Counted from the stretch's first letter, positions 1-15,500 are shown. The stretch: DNA of 64,000 bases from Pocillopora verrucosa (GCF_036669915.1 NC_089321.1:16320093-16384092); one strand, 5' to 3'. Numbers and translations: made by a program. The notes: a model not told the origin generated them from the sequence alone.

Positions 1-5
1 CTCAG

Positions 6-578
6 CACCACCGCCGTGTAGCACTCCCGTGGATCTGGCATTTATCATCGATTCTTCGGGCAGCATTGGCCGCACAAACTACAAGAAACAGAAGAACTTT
101 GTCAAGGAAGTGGCGAAGACTTTTGGCCTATCTCCAAACGGCAGCCGAGCGGCCATGGTTCTGTACAGTAACTCGGCCTCAGTGAAAGCTCGATTTGGCC
201 AGTATTCGGACCCGAAGGAGTTCGGTGGAGCTGTAGACAGTCTGCCTTACGAGAGAGGATTGACACGAATCGACAAAGCACTGGACCTAACAGCCAAGGA
301 TATCTTCGCTCAAAGTAGGTCGGGCGTGCCCAAGATTGCAATGCTGATAACAGACGGTACCCAAACCGCAGCAGCCGATGCCAAAGGCCTAAAAGAGGCT
401 TCCGAACCATTGAGACAGGCAGGTGTTCGTGTTCTAGCCGTAGGTGTCGGCAAGGGTGTGGACAGAGAAGAACTTCGACTGGTCACGGAGAGTGACGAGG
501 ATGTTGTGGTGGCGGCTGACTTCGAAGACCTGCTGTTGAAACTCAGCAACCTGACCAGCCAGGCTTGCCGACTTGCAG
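6..578 (+). CDS. vWA exon 1 (array copy 1)
   Basis: This is the reference description for the array exon, 191 residues. Residue 1 is a split Ala. Cys5 and Cys188 flank the domain. The MIDAS is complete: D16-S18-S20, T87 and D117. Two N-glycosylation sequons are present (N45, N182). The acceptor AG is at 4-5 and the donor is GTAAGC at 579. The following 783-nt intron has six TTCTTG repeats and an A/T-rich stretch (841-880) that differs from all later copies. Confidence 0.9.
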
Positions 579-3500
579 GTAAGCATCATCAGAAATCTGT
601 TCGTAGCACTTGTGGCCTCAGGGCTGCTGGGGCTTGATAAGCAGGGCAAGTGAATATCAATTGAAGGATCGAAAGCAGCTTTTGTCCTTATCAGCCGGGT
701 GTTCTTTTTGTGTGTGCTTGTTGCCGTCTGGTCGTCGTCGTTGTTCTTGTTCTTGTTCTTGTTCTTGTTCTTGTTCTTGTAGCTTTGGTCTTTGTATTGC
801 TTATTTCTTCCCGTTTGCTTTGGCCTTTCTGTTTTTGCCTTGAATTAAATTGCTTTAGTTCATCTAGTTATTTATTTTTTTATTTTTTTTTTTTTCCTAC
901 CCCTTTTTGCTTTTGTTTCCTTTTAGTTGGTCTTTCCATTAATGTTCAAAAAAACGAAAACAAAAACAGAAAAACCAACAAAAAAAAATACTTGCTATCA
1001 AAACCTGTTAGAGGTCGAGCGCTCGATGGAAGTGAACATCCGGGACTTCTCGTAAGATAACGACCAAAATACGAAACGGAACGTACAAGTTTGTCACCTT
1101 ATTTTCAGAGTTTCCTTTCGTTGCGTGCAAATCGCATCCATTTGAACTTTGCACAATACTAGTCGCTCTCTCCAAATGGGTCATTTACATCGATACACCC
1201 TCCTAGCCTCCCAATTTGACAGATTGTTTTCACCTGAAGCCTGAGCTCGACAAAGGCAATTCACAATTGAATGGGACTTTCTCCTAGCAAGCCGGGCGGC
1301 CGTTTCACATGTTTTTCAATGGCCACAACTAGTCTGACATGTTGCCTTTCTTTCTCCTCAGCACCACCGCCGTGTAGCACTCCCGTGGATCTGGCATTTA
1401 TCATCGATTCTTCGGGCAGCATTGGCCGCACAAACTACAAGAAACAGAAGAACTTTGTCAAGGAAGTGGCGAAGACTTTTGGCCTATCTCCAAACGGCAG
1501 CCGAGCGGCCATGGTTCTGTACAGTAACTCGGCCTCAGTGAAAGCTCGATTTGGCCAGTATTCGGACCCGAAGGAGTTCGGTGGAGCTGTAGACAGTCTG
1601 CCTTACGAGAGAGGATTGACACGAATCGACAAAGCACTGGACCTAACAGCCAAGGATATCTTCGCTCAAAGTAGGTCGGGCGTGCCCAAGATTGCAATGC
1701 TGATAACAGACGGTACCCAAACCGCAGCAGCCGATGCCAAAGGCCTAAAAGAGGCTTCCGAACCATTGAGACAGGCAGGTGTTCGTGTTCTAGCCGTAGG
1801 TGTCGGCAAGGGTGTGGACAGAGAAGAACTTCGACTGGTCACGGAGAGTGACGAGGATGTTGTGGTGGCGGCTGACTTCGAAGACCTGCTGTTGAAACTC
1901 AGCAACCTGACCAGCCAGGCTTGCCGACTTGCAGGTAAGCATCATCAGAAATCTGTTCGTAGCACTTGTGGCCTCAGGGCTGCTGGGGCTTGATAAGCAG
2001 GGCAAGTGAATATCAATTGAAGGATCGAAAGCAGCTTTTGTCCTTATCAGCCGGGTGTTCTTTTTGTGTGTGCTTGTTGCCGTCTGGTCGTCGTCGTTGT
2101 TCTTGTTCTTGTTCTTGTTCTTGTTCTTGTTCTTGTTGTTGTTGCTTTGGTCTTTGTATTGCTTATTTCTTCCCGTTTGCTTTGGCCTTTCTGTTTTTGC
2201 CTTGAATTATTTTACTTTATTTCATCTAATTATTTATTTTTTTATTTTTTTTTTTTTTTTTTCCCCCCTTTTTGCTTTTGTTTCCTTTTAGTTGGTCTTT
2301 CCATTAATGTTCAAAAAAACGAAAACAAAAACAGAAAAACCAACAAAAAAAAATACTTGCTATCAAAACCTGTTAGAGGTCGAGCGCTCGATGGAAGTGA
2401 ACATCCGGGACTTCTCGTAAGATAACGACCAAAATACGAAACGGAACGTACAAGTTTGTCACCTTATTTTCAGAGTTTCCTTTCGTTGCGTGCAAATCGC
2501 ATCCATTTGAACTTTGCACAATACTAGTCGCTCTCTCCAAATGGGTCATTTACATCGATACACCCTCCTAGCCTCCCAATTTGACAGATTGTTTTCACCT
2601 GAAGCCTGAGCTCGACAAAGGCAATTCACAATTGAATGGGACTTTCTCCTAGCAAGCCGGGCGGCCGTTTCACATGTTTTTCAATGGCCACAACTAGTCT
2701 GACATGTTGCCTTTCTTTCTCCTCAGCACCACCGCCGTGTAGCACTCCCGTGGATCTGGCATTTATCATCGATTCTTCGGGCAGCATTGGCCGCACAAAC
2801 TACAAGAAACAGAAGAACTTTGTCAAGGAAGTGGCGAAGACTTTTGGCCTATCTCCAAACGGCAGCCGAGCGGCCATGGTTCTGTACAGTAACTCGGCCT
2901 CAGTGAAAGCTCGATTTGGCCAGTATTCGGACCCGAAGGAGTTCGGTGGAGCTGTAGACAGTCTGCCTTACGAGAGAGGATTGACACGAATCGACAAAGC
3001 ACTGGACCTAACAGCCAAGGATATCTTCGCTCAAAGTAGGTCGGGCGTGCCCAAGATTGCAATGCTGATAACAGACGGTACCCAAACCGCAGCAGCCGAT
3101 GCCAAAGGCCTAAAAGAGGCTTCCGAACCATTGAGACAGGCAGGTGTTCGTGTTCTAGCCGTAGGTGTCGGCAAGGGTGTGGACAGAGAAGAACTTCGAC
3201 TGGTCACGGAGAGTGACGAGGATGTTGTGGTGGCGGCTGACTTCGAAGACCTGCTGTTGAAACTCAGCAACCTGACCAGCCAGGCTTGCCGACTTGCAGG
3301 TAAGCATCATCAGAAATCTGTTCGTAGCACTTGTGGCCTCAGGGCTGCTGGGGCTTGATAAGCAGGGCAAGTGAATATCAATTGAAGGATCGAAAGCAGC
3401 TTTTGTCCTTATCAGCCGGGTGTTCTTTTTGTGTGTGCTTGTTGCCGTCTGGTCGTCGTCGTTGTTCTTGTTCTTGTTCTTGTTCTTGTTCTTGTTCTTG

Positions 3501-6500
3501 TAGCTTTGGTCTTTGTATTGCTTATTTCTTCCCGTTTGCTTTGGCCTTTCTGTTTTTGCCTTGAATTATTTTACTTTATTTCATCTATTTATTTATTTTT
3601 TTATTTTTTTTTTTTTTCCCCCCCCTTTTTGCTTTTGTTTCCTTTTAGTTGGTCTTTCCATTAATGTTCAAAAAAACGAAAACAAAAACAGAAAAACCAA
3701 CAAAAAAAAATACTTGCTATCAAAACCTGTTAGAGGTCGAGCGCTCGATGGAAGTGAACATCCGGGACTTCTCGTAAGATAACGACCAAAATACGAAACG
3801 GAACGTACAAGTTTGTCACCTTATTTTCAGAGTTTCCTTTCGTTGCGTGCAAATCGCATCCATTTGAACTTTGCACAATACTAGTCGCTCTCTCCAAATG
3901 GGTCATTTACATCGATACACCCTCCTAGCCTCCCAATTTGACAGATTGTTTTCACCTGAAGCCTGAGCTCGACAAAGGCAATTCACAATTGAATGGGACT
4001 TTCTCCTAGCAAGCCGGGCGGCCGTTTCACATGTTTTTCAATGGCCACAACTAGTCTGACATGTTGCCTTTCTTTCTCCTCAGCACCACCGCCGTGTAGC
4101 ACTCCCGTGGATCTGGCATTTATCATCGATTCTTCGGGCAGCATTGGCCGCACAAACTACAAGAAACAGAAGAACTTTGTCAAGGAAGTGGCGAAGACTT
4201 TTGGCCTATCTCCAAACGGCAGCCGAGCGGCCATGGTTCTGTACAGTAACTCGGCCTCAGTGAAAGCTCGATTTGGCCAGTATTCGGACCCGAAGGAGTT
4301 CGGTGGAGCTGTAGACAGTCTGCCTTACGAGAGAGGATTGACACGAATCGACAAAGCACTGGACCTAACAGCCAAGGATATCTTCGCTCAAAGTAGGTCG
4401 GGCGTGCCCAAGATTGCAATGCTGATAACAGACGGTACCCAAACCGCAGCAGCCGATGCCAAAGGCCTAAAAGAGGCTTCCGAACCATTGAGACAGGCAG
4501 GTGTTCGTGTTCTAGCCGTAGGTGTCGGCAAGGGTGTGGACAGAGAAGAACTTCGACTGGTCACGGAGAGTGACGAGGATGTTGTGGTGGCGGCTGACTT
4601 CGAAGACCTGCTGTTGAAACTCAGCAACCTGACCAGCCAGGCTTGCCGACTTGCAGGTAAGCATCATCAGAAATCTGTTCGTAGCACTTGTGGCCTCAGG
4701 GCTGCTGGGGCTTGATAAGCAGGGCAAGTGAATATCAATTGAAGGATCGAAAGCAGCTTTTGTCCTTATCAGCCGGGTGTTCTTTTTGTGTGTGCTTGTT
4801 GCCGTCTGGTCGTCGTCGTTGTTCTTGTTCTTGTTCTTGTTCTTGTTCTTGTTCTTGTTGCTGTAGCTTTGGTCTTTGTATTGCTTATTTCTTCCCGTTT
4901 GCTTTGGCCTTTCTGTTTTTGCCTTGAATTATTTTACTTTATTTCATCTATTTATTTATTTTTTTATTTTTTTTTTTTTCCCCCCTTTTTGCTTTTGTTT
5001 CCTTTTAGTTGGTCTTTCCATTAATGTTCAAAAAAACGAAAACAAAAACAGAAAAACCAACAAAAAAAAATACTTGCTATCAAAACCTGTTAGAGGTCGA
5101 GCGCTCGATGGAAGTGAACATCCGGGACTTCTCGTAAGATAACGACCAAAATACGAAACGGAACGTACAAGTTTGTCACCTTATTTTCAGAGTTTCCTTT
5201 CGTTGCGTGCAAATCGCATCCATTTGAACTTTGCACAATACTAGTCGCTCTCTCCAAATGGGTCATTTACATCGATACACCCTCCTAGCCTCCCAATTTG
5301 ACAGATTGTTTTCACCTGAAGCCTGAGCTCGACAAAGGCAATTCACAATTGAATGGGACTTTCTCCTAGCAAGCCGGGCGGCCGTTTCACATGTTTTTCA
5401 ATGGCCACAACTAGTCTGACATGTTGCCTTTCTTTCTCCTCAGCACCACCGCCGTGTAGCACTCCCGTGGATCTGGCATTTATCATCGATTCTTCGGGCA
5501 GCATTGGCCGCACAAACTACAAGAAACAGAAGAACTTTGTCAAGGAAGTGGCGAAGACTTTTGGCCTATCTCCAAACGGCAGCCGAGCGGCCATGGTTCT
5601 GTACAGTAACTCGGCCTCAGTGAAAGCTCGATTTGGCCAGTATTCGGACCCGAAGGAGTTCGGTGGAGCTGTAGACAGTCTGCCTTACGAGAGAGGATTG
5701 ACACGAATCGACAAAGCACTGGACCTAACAGCCAAGGATATCTTCGCTCAAAGTAGGTCGGGCGTGCCCAAGATTGCAATGCTGATAACAGACGGTACCC
5801 AAACCGCAGCAGCCGATGCCAAAGGCCTAAAAGAGGCTTCCGAACCATTGAGACAGGCAGGTGTTCGTGTTCTAGCCGTAGGTGTCGGCAAGGGTGTGGA
5901 CAGAGAAGAACTTCGACTGGTCACGGAGAGTGACGAGGATGTTGTGGTGGCGGCTGACTTCGAAGACCTGCTGTTGAAACTCAGCAACCTGACCAGCCAG
6001 GCTTGCCGACTTGCAGGTAAGCATCATCAGAAATCTGTTCGTAGCACTTGTGGCCTCAGGGCTGCTGGGGCTTGATAAGCAGGGCAAGTGAATATCAATT
6101 GAAGGATCGAAAGCAGCTTTTGTCCTTATCAGCCGGGTGTTCTTTTTGTGTGTGCTTGTTGCCGTCTGGTCGTCGTCGTTGTTCTTGTTCTTGTTCTTGT
6201 TCTTGTTCTTGTTCTTGTAGCTTTGGTCTTTGTATTGCTTATTTCTTCCCGTTTGCTTTGGCCTTTCTGTTTTTGCCTTGAATTATTTTACTTTATTTCA
6301 TCTATTTATTTATTTTTTATTTTTTTTTTTTTTCCCCCCTTTTTGCTTTTGTTTCCTTTTAGTTGGTCTTTCCATTAATGTTCAAAAAAACGAAAACAAA
6401 AACAGAAAAACCAACAAAAAAAAATACTTGCTATCAAAACCTGTTAGAGGTCGAGCGCTCGATGGAAGTGAACATCCGGGACTTCTCGTAAGATAACGAC

Positions 6501-9500
6501 CAAAATACGAAACGGAACGTACAAGTTTGTCACCTTATTTCAGAGTTTCCTTTCGTTGCGTGCAAATCGCATCCATTTGAACTTTGCACAATACTAGTCG
6601 CTCTCTCCAAATGGGTCATTTACATCGATACACCCTCCTAGCCTCCCAATTTGACAGATTGTTTTCACCTGAAGCCTGAGCTCGACAAAGGCAATTCACA
6701 ATTGAATGGGACTTTCTCCTAGCAAGCCGGGCGGCCGTTTCACATGTTTTTCAATGGCCACAACTAGTCTGACATGTTGCCTTTCTTTCTCCTCAGCACC
6801 ACCGCCGTGTAGCACTCCCGTGGATCTGGCATTTATCATCGATTCTTCGGGCAGCATTGGCCGCACAAACTACAAGAAACAGAAGAACTTTGTCAAGGAA
6901 GTGGCGAAGACTTTTGGCCTATCTCCAAACGGCAGCCGAGCGGCCATGGTTCTGTACAGTAACTCGGCCTCAGTGAAAGCTCGATTTGGCCAGTATTCGG
7001 ACCCGAAGGAGTTCGGTGGAGCTGTAGACAGTCTGCCTTACGAGAGAGGATTGACACGAATCGACAAAGCACTGGACCTAACAGCCAAGGATATCTTCGC
7101 TCAAAGTAGGTCGGGCGTGCCCAAGATTGCAATGCTGATAACAGACGGTACCCAAACCGCAGCAGCCGATGCCAAAGGCCTAAAAGAGGCTTCCGAACCA
7201 TTGAGACAGGCAGGTGTTCGTGTTCTAGCCGTAGGTGTCGGCAAGGGTGTGGACAGAGAAGAACTTCGACTGGTCACGGAGAGTGACGAGGATGTTGTGG
7301 TGGCGGCTGACTTCGAAGACCTGCTGTTGAAACTCAGCAACCTGACCAGCCAGGCTTGCCGACTTGCAGGTAAGCATCATCAGAAATCTGTTCGTAGCAC
7401 TTGTGGCCTCAGGGCTGCTGGGGCTTGATAAGCAGGGCAAGTGAATATCAATTGAAGGATCGAAAGCAGCTTTTGTCCTTATCAGCCGGGTGTTCTTTTT
7501 GTGTGTGCTTGTTGCCGTCTGGTCGTCGTCGTTGTTCTTGTTCTTGTTCTTGTTCTTGATTGTTGTTCTTGTGTTGCTGTAGCTTTGGTCTTTGTATTGC
7601 TTATTTCTTCCCGTTTGCTTTGGCCTTTCTGTTTTTGCCTTGAATTATTTTACTTTATTTCATCTATTTATTTATTTTTTTATTTTTTTTTTTTTCCCCC
7701 CCTTTTTGCTTTTGTTTCCTTTTAGTTGGTCTTTCCATTAATGTTCAAAAAAACGAAAACAAAAACAGAAAAACCAACAAAAAAAAATACTTGCTATCAA
7801 AACCTGTTAGAGGTCGAGCGCTCGATGGAAGTGAACATCCGGGACTTCTCGTAAGATAACGACCAAAATACGAAACGGAACGTACAAGTTTGTCACCTTA
7901 TTTTCAGAGTTTCCTTTCGTTGCGTGCAAATCGCATCCATTTGAACTTTGCACAATACTAGTCGCTCTCTCCAAATGGGTCATTTACATCGATACACCCT
8001 CCTAGCCTCCCAATTTGACAGATTGTTTTCACCTGAAGCCTGAGCTCGACAAAGGCAATTCACAATTGAATGGGACTTTCTCCTAGCAAGCCGGGCGGCC
8101 GTTTCACATGTTTTTCAATGGCCACAACTAGTCTGACATGTTGCCTTTCTTTCTCCTCAGCACCACCGCCGTGTAGCACTCCCGTGGATCTGGCATTTAT
8201 CATCGATTCTTCGGGCAGCATTGGCCGCACAAACTACAAGAAACAGAAGAACTTTGTCAAGGAAGTGGCGAAGACTTTTGGCCTATCTCCAAACGGCAGC
8301 CGAGCGGCCATGGTTCTGTACAGTAACTCGGCCTCAGTGAAAGCTCGATTTGGCCAGTATTCGGACCCGAAGGAGTTCGGTGGAGCTGTAGACAGTCTGC
8401 CTTACGAGAGAGGATTGACACGAATCGACAAAGCACTGGACCTAACAGCCAAGGATATCTTCGCTCAAAGTAGGTCGGGCGTGCCCAAGATTGCAATGCT
8501 GATAACAGACGGTACCCAAACCGCAGCAGCCGATGCCAAAGGCCTAAAAGAGGCTTCCGAACCATTGAGACAGGCAGGTGTTCGTGTTCTAGCCGTAGGT
8601 GTCGGCAAGGGTGTGGACAGAGAAGAACTTCGACTGGTCACGGAGAGTGACGAGGATGTTGTGGTGGCGGCTGACTTCGAAGACCTGCTGTTGAAACTCA
8701 GCAACCTGACCAGCCAGGCTTGCCGACTTGCAGGTAAGCATCATCAGAAATCTGTTCGTAGCACTTGTGGCCTCAGGGCTGCTGGGGCTTGATAAGCAGG
8801 GCAAGTGAATATCAATTGAAGGATCGAAAGCAGCTTTTGTCCTTATCAGCCGGGTGTTCTTTTTGTGTGTGCTTGTTGCCGTCTGGTCGTCGTCGTTGTT
8901 CTTGTTCTTGTTCTTGTTCTTGTTCTTGTTGCTGTAGCTTTGGTCTTTGTATTGCTTATTTCTTCCCGTTTGCTTTGGCCTTTCTGTTTTTGCCTTGAAT
9001 TATTTTACTTTATTTCATCTATTTATTTATTTTTTTATTTTTTTTTTTTTTTTTTTCCCCCCCTTTTTGCTTTTGTTTCCTTTTAGTTGGTCTTTCCATT
9101 AATGTTCAAAAAAACGAAAACAAAAACAGAAAAACCAACAAAAAAAAATACTTGCTATCAAAACCTGTTAGAGGTCGAGCGCTCGATGGAAGTGAACATC
9201 CGGGACTTCTCGTAAGATAACGACCAAAATACGAAACGGAACGTACAAGTTTGTCACCTTATTTTCAGAGTTTCCTTTCGTTGCGTGCAAATCGCATCCA
9301 TTTGAACTTTGCACAATACTAGTCGCTCTCTCCAAATGGGTCATTTACATCGATACACCCTCCTAGCCTCCCAATTTGACAGATTGTTTTCACCTGAAGC
9401 CTGAGCTCGACAAAGGCAATTCACAATTGAATGGGACTTTCTCCTAGCAAGCCGGGCGGCCGTTTCACATGTTTTTCAATGGCCACAACTAGTCTGACAT

Positions 9501-12500
9501 GTTGCCTTTCTTTCTCCTCAGCACCACCGCCGTGTAGCACTCCCGTGGATCTGGCATTTATCATCGATTCTTCGGGCAGCATTGGCCGCACAAACTACAA
9601 GAAACAGAAGAACTTTGTCAAGGAAGTGGCGAAGACTTTTGGCCTATCTCCAAACGGCAGCCGAGCGGCCATGGTTCTGTACAGTAACTCGGCCTCAGTG
9701 AAAGCTCGATTTGGCCAGTATTCGGACCCGAAGGAGTTCGGTGGAGCTGTAGACAGTCTGCCTTACGAGAGAGGATTGACACGAATCGACAAAGCACTGG
9801 ACCTAACAGCCAAGGATATCTTCGCTCAAAGTAGGTCGGGCGTGCCCAAGATTGCAATGCTGATAACAGACGGTACCCAAACCGCAGCAGCCGATGCCAA
9901 AGGCCTAAAAGAGGCTTCCGAACCATTGAGACAGGCAGGTGTTCGTGTTCTAGCCGTAGGTGTCGGCAAGGGTGTGGACAGAGAAGAACTTCGACTGGTC
10001 ACGGAGAGTGACGAGGATGTTGTGGTGGCGGCTGACTTCGAAGACCTGCTGTTGAAACTCAGCAACCTGACCAGCCAGGCTTGCCGACTTGCAGGTAAGC
10101 ATCATCAGAAATCTGTTCGTAGCACTTGTGGCCTCAGGGCTGCTGGGGCTTGATAAGCAGGGCAAGTGAATATCAATTGAAGGATCGAAAGCAGCTTTTG
10201 TCCTTATCAGCCGGGTGTTCTTTTTGTGTGTGCTTGTTGCCGTCTGGTCGTCGTCGTTGTTCTTGTTCTTGTTCTTGTTTTTTCTTTTTATTTGGTCTTT
10301 GTATTGCTTATTTCTTCCCGTTTGCTTTGGCCTTTCTGTTTTTGCCTTGAATTATTTTACTTTATTTCATCTATTTATTTATTTTTTTATTTTTTTTTTT
10401 TCCCCCCCCTTTTTGCTTTTGTTTCCTTTTAGTTGGTCTTTCCATTAATGTTCAAAAAAACGAAAACAAAAACAGAAAAACCAACAAAAAAAAATACTTG
10501 CTATCAAAACCTGTTAGAGGTCGAGCGCTCGATGGAAGTGAACATCCGGGACTTCTCGTAAGATAACGACCAAAATACGAAACGGAACGTACAAGTTTGT
10601 CACCTTATTTTCAGAGTTTCCTTTCGTTGCGTGCAAATCGCATCCATTTGAACTTTGCACAATACTAGTCGCTCTCTCCAAATGGGTCATTTACATCGAT
10701 ACACCCTCCTAGCCTCCCAATTTGACAGATTGTTTTCACCTGAAGCCTGAGCTCGACAAAGGCAATTCACAATTGAATGGGACTTTCTCCTAGCAAGCCG
10801 GGCGGCCGTTTCACATGTTTTTCAATGGCCACAACTAGTCTGACATGTTGCCTTTCTTTCTCCTCAGCACCACCGCCGTGTAGCACTCCCGTGGATCTGG
10901 CATTTATCATCGATTCTTCGGGCAGCATTGGCCGCACAAACTACAAGAAACAGAAGAACTTTGTCAAGGAAGTGGCGAAGACTTTTGGCCTATCTCCAAA
11001 CGGCAGCCGAGCGGCCATGGTTCTGTACAGTAACTCGGCCTCAGTGAAAGCTCGATTTGGCCAGTATTCGGACCCGAAGGAGTTCGGTGGAGCTGTAGAC
11101 AGTCTGCCTTACGAGAGAGGATTGACACGAATCGACAAAGCACTGGACCTAACAGCCAAGGATATCTTCGCTCAAAGTAGGTCGGGCGTGCCCAAGATTG
11201 CAATGCTGATAACAGACGGTACCCAAACCGCAGCAGCCGATGCCAAAGGCCTAAAAGAGGCTTCCGAACCATTGAGACAGGCAGGTGTTCGTGTTCTAGC
11301 CGTAGGTGTCGGCAAGGGTGTGGACAGAGAAGAACTTCGACTGGTCACGGAGAGTGACGAGGATGTTGTGGTGGCGGCTGACTTCGAAGACCTGCTGTTG
11401 AAACTCAGCAACCTGACCAGCCAGGCTTGCCGACTTGCAGGTAAGCATCATCAGAAATCTGTTCGTAGCACTTGTGGCCTCAGGGCTGCTGGGGCTTGAT
11501 AAGCAGGGCAAGTGAATATCAATTGAAGGATCGAAAGCAGCTTTTGTCCTTATCAGCCGGGTGTTCTTTTTGTGTGTGCTTGTTGCCGTCTGGTCGTCGT
11601 CGTTGTTCTTGTTCTTGTTCTTGTTGTTGCTGTAGCTTTGGTCTTTGTATTGCTTATTTCTTCCCGTTTGCTTTGGCCTTTCTGTTTTTGCCTTGAATTA
11701 TTTTACTTTATTTCATCTATTTATTTATTTTTTTATTTTTTTTTTTTTTCCCCCCTTTTTGCTTTTGTTTCCTTTTAGTTGGTCTTTCCATTAATGTTCA
11801 AAAAAACGAAAACAAAAACAGAAAAACCAACAAAAAAAAATACTTGCTATCAAAACCTGTTAGAGGTCGAGCGCTCGATGGAAGTGAACATCCGGGACTT
11901 CTCGTAAGATAACGACCAAAATACGAAACGGAACGTACAAGTTTGTCACCTTATTTTCAGAGTTTCCTTTCGTTGCGTGCAAATCGCATCCATTTGAACT
12001 TTGCACAATACTAGTCGCTCTCTCCAAATGGGTCATTTACATCGATACACCCTCCTAGCCTCCCAATTTGACAGATTGTTTTCACCTGAAGCCTGAGCTC
12101 GACAAAGGCAATTCACAATTGAATGGGACTTTCTCCTAGCAAGCCGGGCGGCCGTTTCACATGTTTTTCAATGGCCACAACTAGTCTGACATGTTGCCTT
12201 TCTTTCTCCTCAGCACCACCGCCGTGTAGCACTCCCGTGGATCTGGCATTTATCATCGATTCTTCGGGCAGCATTGGCCGCACAAACTACAAGAAACAGA
12301 AGAACTTTGTCAAGGAAGTGGCGAAGACTTTTGGCCTATCTCCAAACGGCAGCCGAGCGGCCATGGTTCTGTACAGTAACTCGGCCTCAGTGAAAGCTCG
12401 ATTTGGCCAGTATTCGGACCCGAAGGAGTTCGGTGGAGCTGTAGACAGTCTGCCTTACGAGAGAGGATTGACACGAATCGACAAAGCACTGGACCTAACA

Positions 12501-15500
12501 GCCAAGGATATCTTCGCTCAAAGTAGGTCGGGCGTGCCCAAGATTGCAATGCTGATAACAGACGGTACCCAAACCGCAGCAGCCGATGCCAAAGGCCTAA
12601 AAGAGGCTTCCGAACCATTGAGACAGGCAGGTGTTCGTGTTCTAGCCGTAGGTGTCGGCAAGGGTGTGGACAGAGAAGAACTTCGACTGGTCACGGAGAG
12701 TGACGAGGATGTTGTGGTGGCGGCTGACTTCGAAGACCTGCTGTTGAAACTCAGCAACCTGACCAGCCAGGCTTGCCGACTTGCAGGTAAGCATCATCAG
12801 AAATCTGTTCGTAGCACTTGTGGCCTCAGGGCTGCTGGGGCTTGATAAGCAGGGCAAGTGAATATCAATTGAAGGATCGAAAGCAGCTTTTGTCCTTATC
12901 AGCCGGGTGTTCTTTTTGTGTGTGCTTGTTGCCGTCTGGTCGTCGTCGTCTTGTTTTGTTCTTGTTCTTGTTCTTGTTGTTGCTGTAGCTTTGGTCTTTG
13001 TATTGCTTATTTCTTCCCGTTTGCTTTGGCCTTTCTGTTTTTGCCTTGAATTATTTTACTTTATTTCATCTATTTATTTATTTTTTTATTTTTTTTTTTT
13101 TTCCCCCCCTTTTTGCTTTTGTTTCCTTTTAGTTGGTCTTTCCATTAATGTTCAAAAAAACGAAAACAAAAACAGAAAAACCAACAAAAAAAAATACTTG
13201 CTATCAAAACCTGTTAGAGGTCGAGCGCTCGATGGAAGTGAACATCCGGGACTTCTCGTAAGATAACGACCAAAATACGAAACGGAACGTACAAGTTTGT
13301 CACCTTATTTTCAGAGTTTCCTTTCGTTGCGTGCAAATCGCATCCATTTGAACTTTGCACAATACTAGTCGCTCTCTCCAAATGGGTCATTTACATCGAT
13401 ACACCCTCCTAGCCTCCCAATTTGACAGATTGTTTTCACCTGAAGCCTGAGCTCGACAAAGGCAATTCACAATTGAATGGGACTTTCTCCTAGCAAGCCG
13501 GGCGGCCGTTTCACATGTTTTTCAATGGCCACAACTAGTCTGACATGTTGCCTTTCTTTCTCCTCAGCACCACCGCCGTGTAGCACTCCCGTGGATCTGG
13601 CATTTATCATCGATTCTTCGGGCAGCATTGGCCGCACAAACTACAAGAAACAGAAGAACTTTGTCAAGGAAGTGGCGAAGACTTTTGGCCTATCTCCAAA
13701 CGGCAGCCGAGCGGCCATGGTTCTGTACAGTAACTCGGCCTCAGTGAAAGCTCGATTTGGCCAGTATTCGGACCCGAAGGAGTTCGGTGGAGCTGTAGAC
13801 AGTCTGCCTTACGAGAGAGGATTGACACGAATCGACAAAGCACTGGACCTAACAGCCAAGGATATCTTCGCTCAAAGTAGGTCGGGCGTGCCCAAGATTG
13901 CAATGCTGATAACAGACGGTACCCAAACCGCAGCAGCCGATGCCAAAGGCCTAAAAGAGGCTTCCGAACCATTGAGACAGGCAGGTGTTCGTGTTCTAGC
14001 CGTAGGTGTCGGCAAGGGTGTGGACAGAGAAGAACTTCGACTGGTCACGGAGAGTGACGAGGATGTTGTGGTGGCGGCTGACTTCGAAGACCTGCTGTTG
14101 AAACTCAGCAACCTGACCAGCCAGGCTTGCCGACTTGCAGGTAAGCATCATCAGAAATCTGTTCGTAGCACTTGTGGCCTCAGGGCTGCTGGGGCTTGAT
14201 AAGCAGGGCAAGTGAATATCAATTGAAGGATCGAAAGCAGCTTTTGTCCTTATCAGCCGGGTGTTCTTTTTGTGTGTGCTTGTTGCCGTCTGGTCGTCGT
14301 CGTTGTTCTTGTTCTTGTTCTTGTTCTTGTTCTTGTTGTTGCTGTAGCTTTGGTCTTTGTATTGCTTATTTCTTCCCGTTTGCTTTGGCCTTTCTGTTTT
14401 TGCCTTGAATTATTTTACTTTATTTCATCTATTTATTTATTTTTTTATTTTTTTTTTTTTTCCCCCCCCTTTTTGCTTTTGTTTCCTTTTAGTTGGTCTT
14501 TCCATTAATGTTCAAAAAAACGAAAACAAAAACAGAAAAACCAACAAAAAAAAATACTTGCTATCAAAACCTGTTAGAGGTCGAGCGCTCGATGGAAGTG
14601 AACATCCGGGACTTCTCGTAAGATAACGACCAAAATACGAAACGGAACGTACAAGTTTGTCACCTTATTTTCAGAGTTTCCTTTCGTTGCGTGCAAATCG
14701 CATCCATTTGAACTTTGCACAATACTAGTCGCTCTCTCCAAATGGGTCATTTACATCGATACACCCTCCTAGCCTCCCAATTTGACAGATTGTTTTCACC
14801 TGAAGCCTGAGCTCGACAAAGGCAATTCACAATTGAATGGGACTTTCTCCTAGCAAGCCGGGCGGCCGTTTCACATGTTTTTCAATGGCCACAACTAGTC
14901 TGACATGTTGCCTTTCTTTCTCCTCAGCACCACCGCCGTGTAGCACTCCCGTGGATCTGGCATTTATCATCGATTCTTCGGGCAGCATTGGCCGCACAAA
15001 CTACAAGAAACAGAAGAACTTTGTCAAGGAAGTGGCGAAGACTTTTGGCCTATCTCCAAACGGCAGCCGAGCGGCCATGGTTCTGTACAGTAACTCGGCC
15101 TCAGTGAAAGCTCGATTTGGCCAGTATTCGGACCCGAAGGAGTTCGGTGGAGCTGTAGACAGTCTGCCTTACGAGAGAGGATTGACACGAATCGACAAAG
15201 CACTGGACCTAACAGCCAAGGATATCTTCGCTCAAAGTAGGTCGGGCGTGCCCAAGATTGCAATGCTGATAACAGACGGTACCCAAACCGCAGCAGCCGA
15301 TGCCAAAGGCCTAAAAGAGGCTTCCGAACCATTGAGACAGGCAGGTGTTCGTGTTCTAGCCGTAGGTGTCGGCAAGGGTGTGGACAGAGAAGAACTTCGA
15401 CTGGTCACGGAGAGTGACGAGGATGTTGTGGTGGCGGCTGACTTCGAAGACCTGCTGTTGAAACTCAGCAACCTGACCAGCCAGGCTTGCCGACTTGCAG

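Noticed and set aside
1271-1361. ATG upstream of each array exon as a separate gene start, making 13 single-exon genes
   Set aside because: The sequence between this ATG and the exon ends in a pyrimidine tract and AG, the exon is phase 1 at both ends like all others, and no promoter or poly(A) signal is present in the units.
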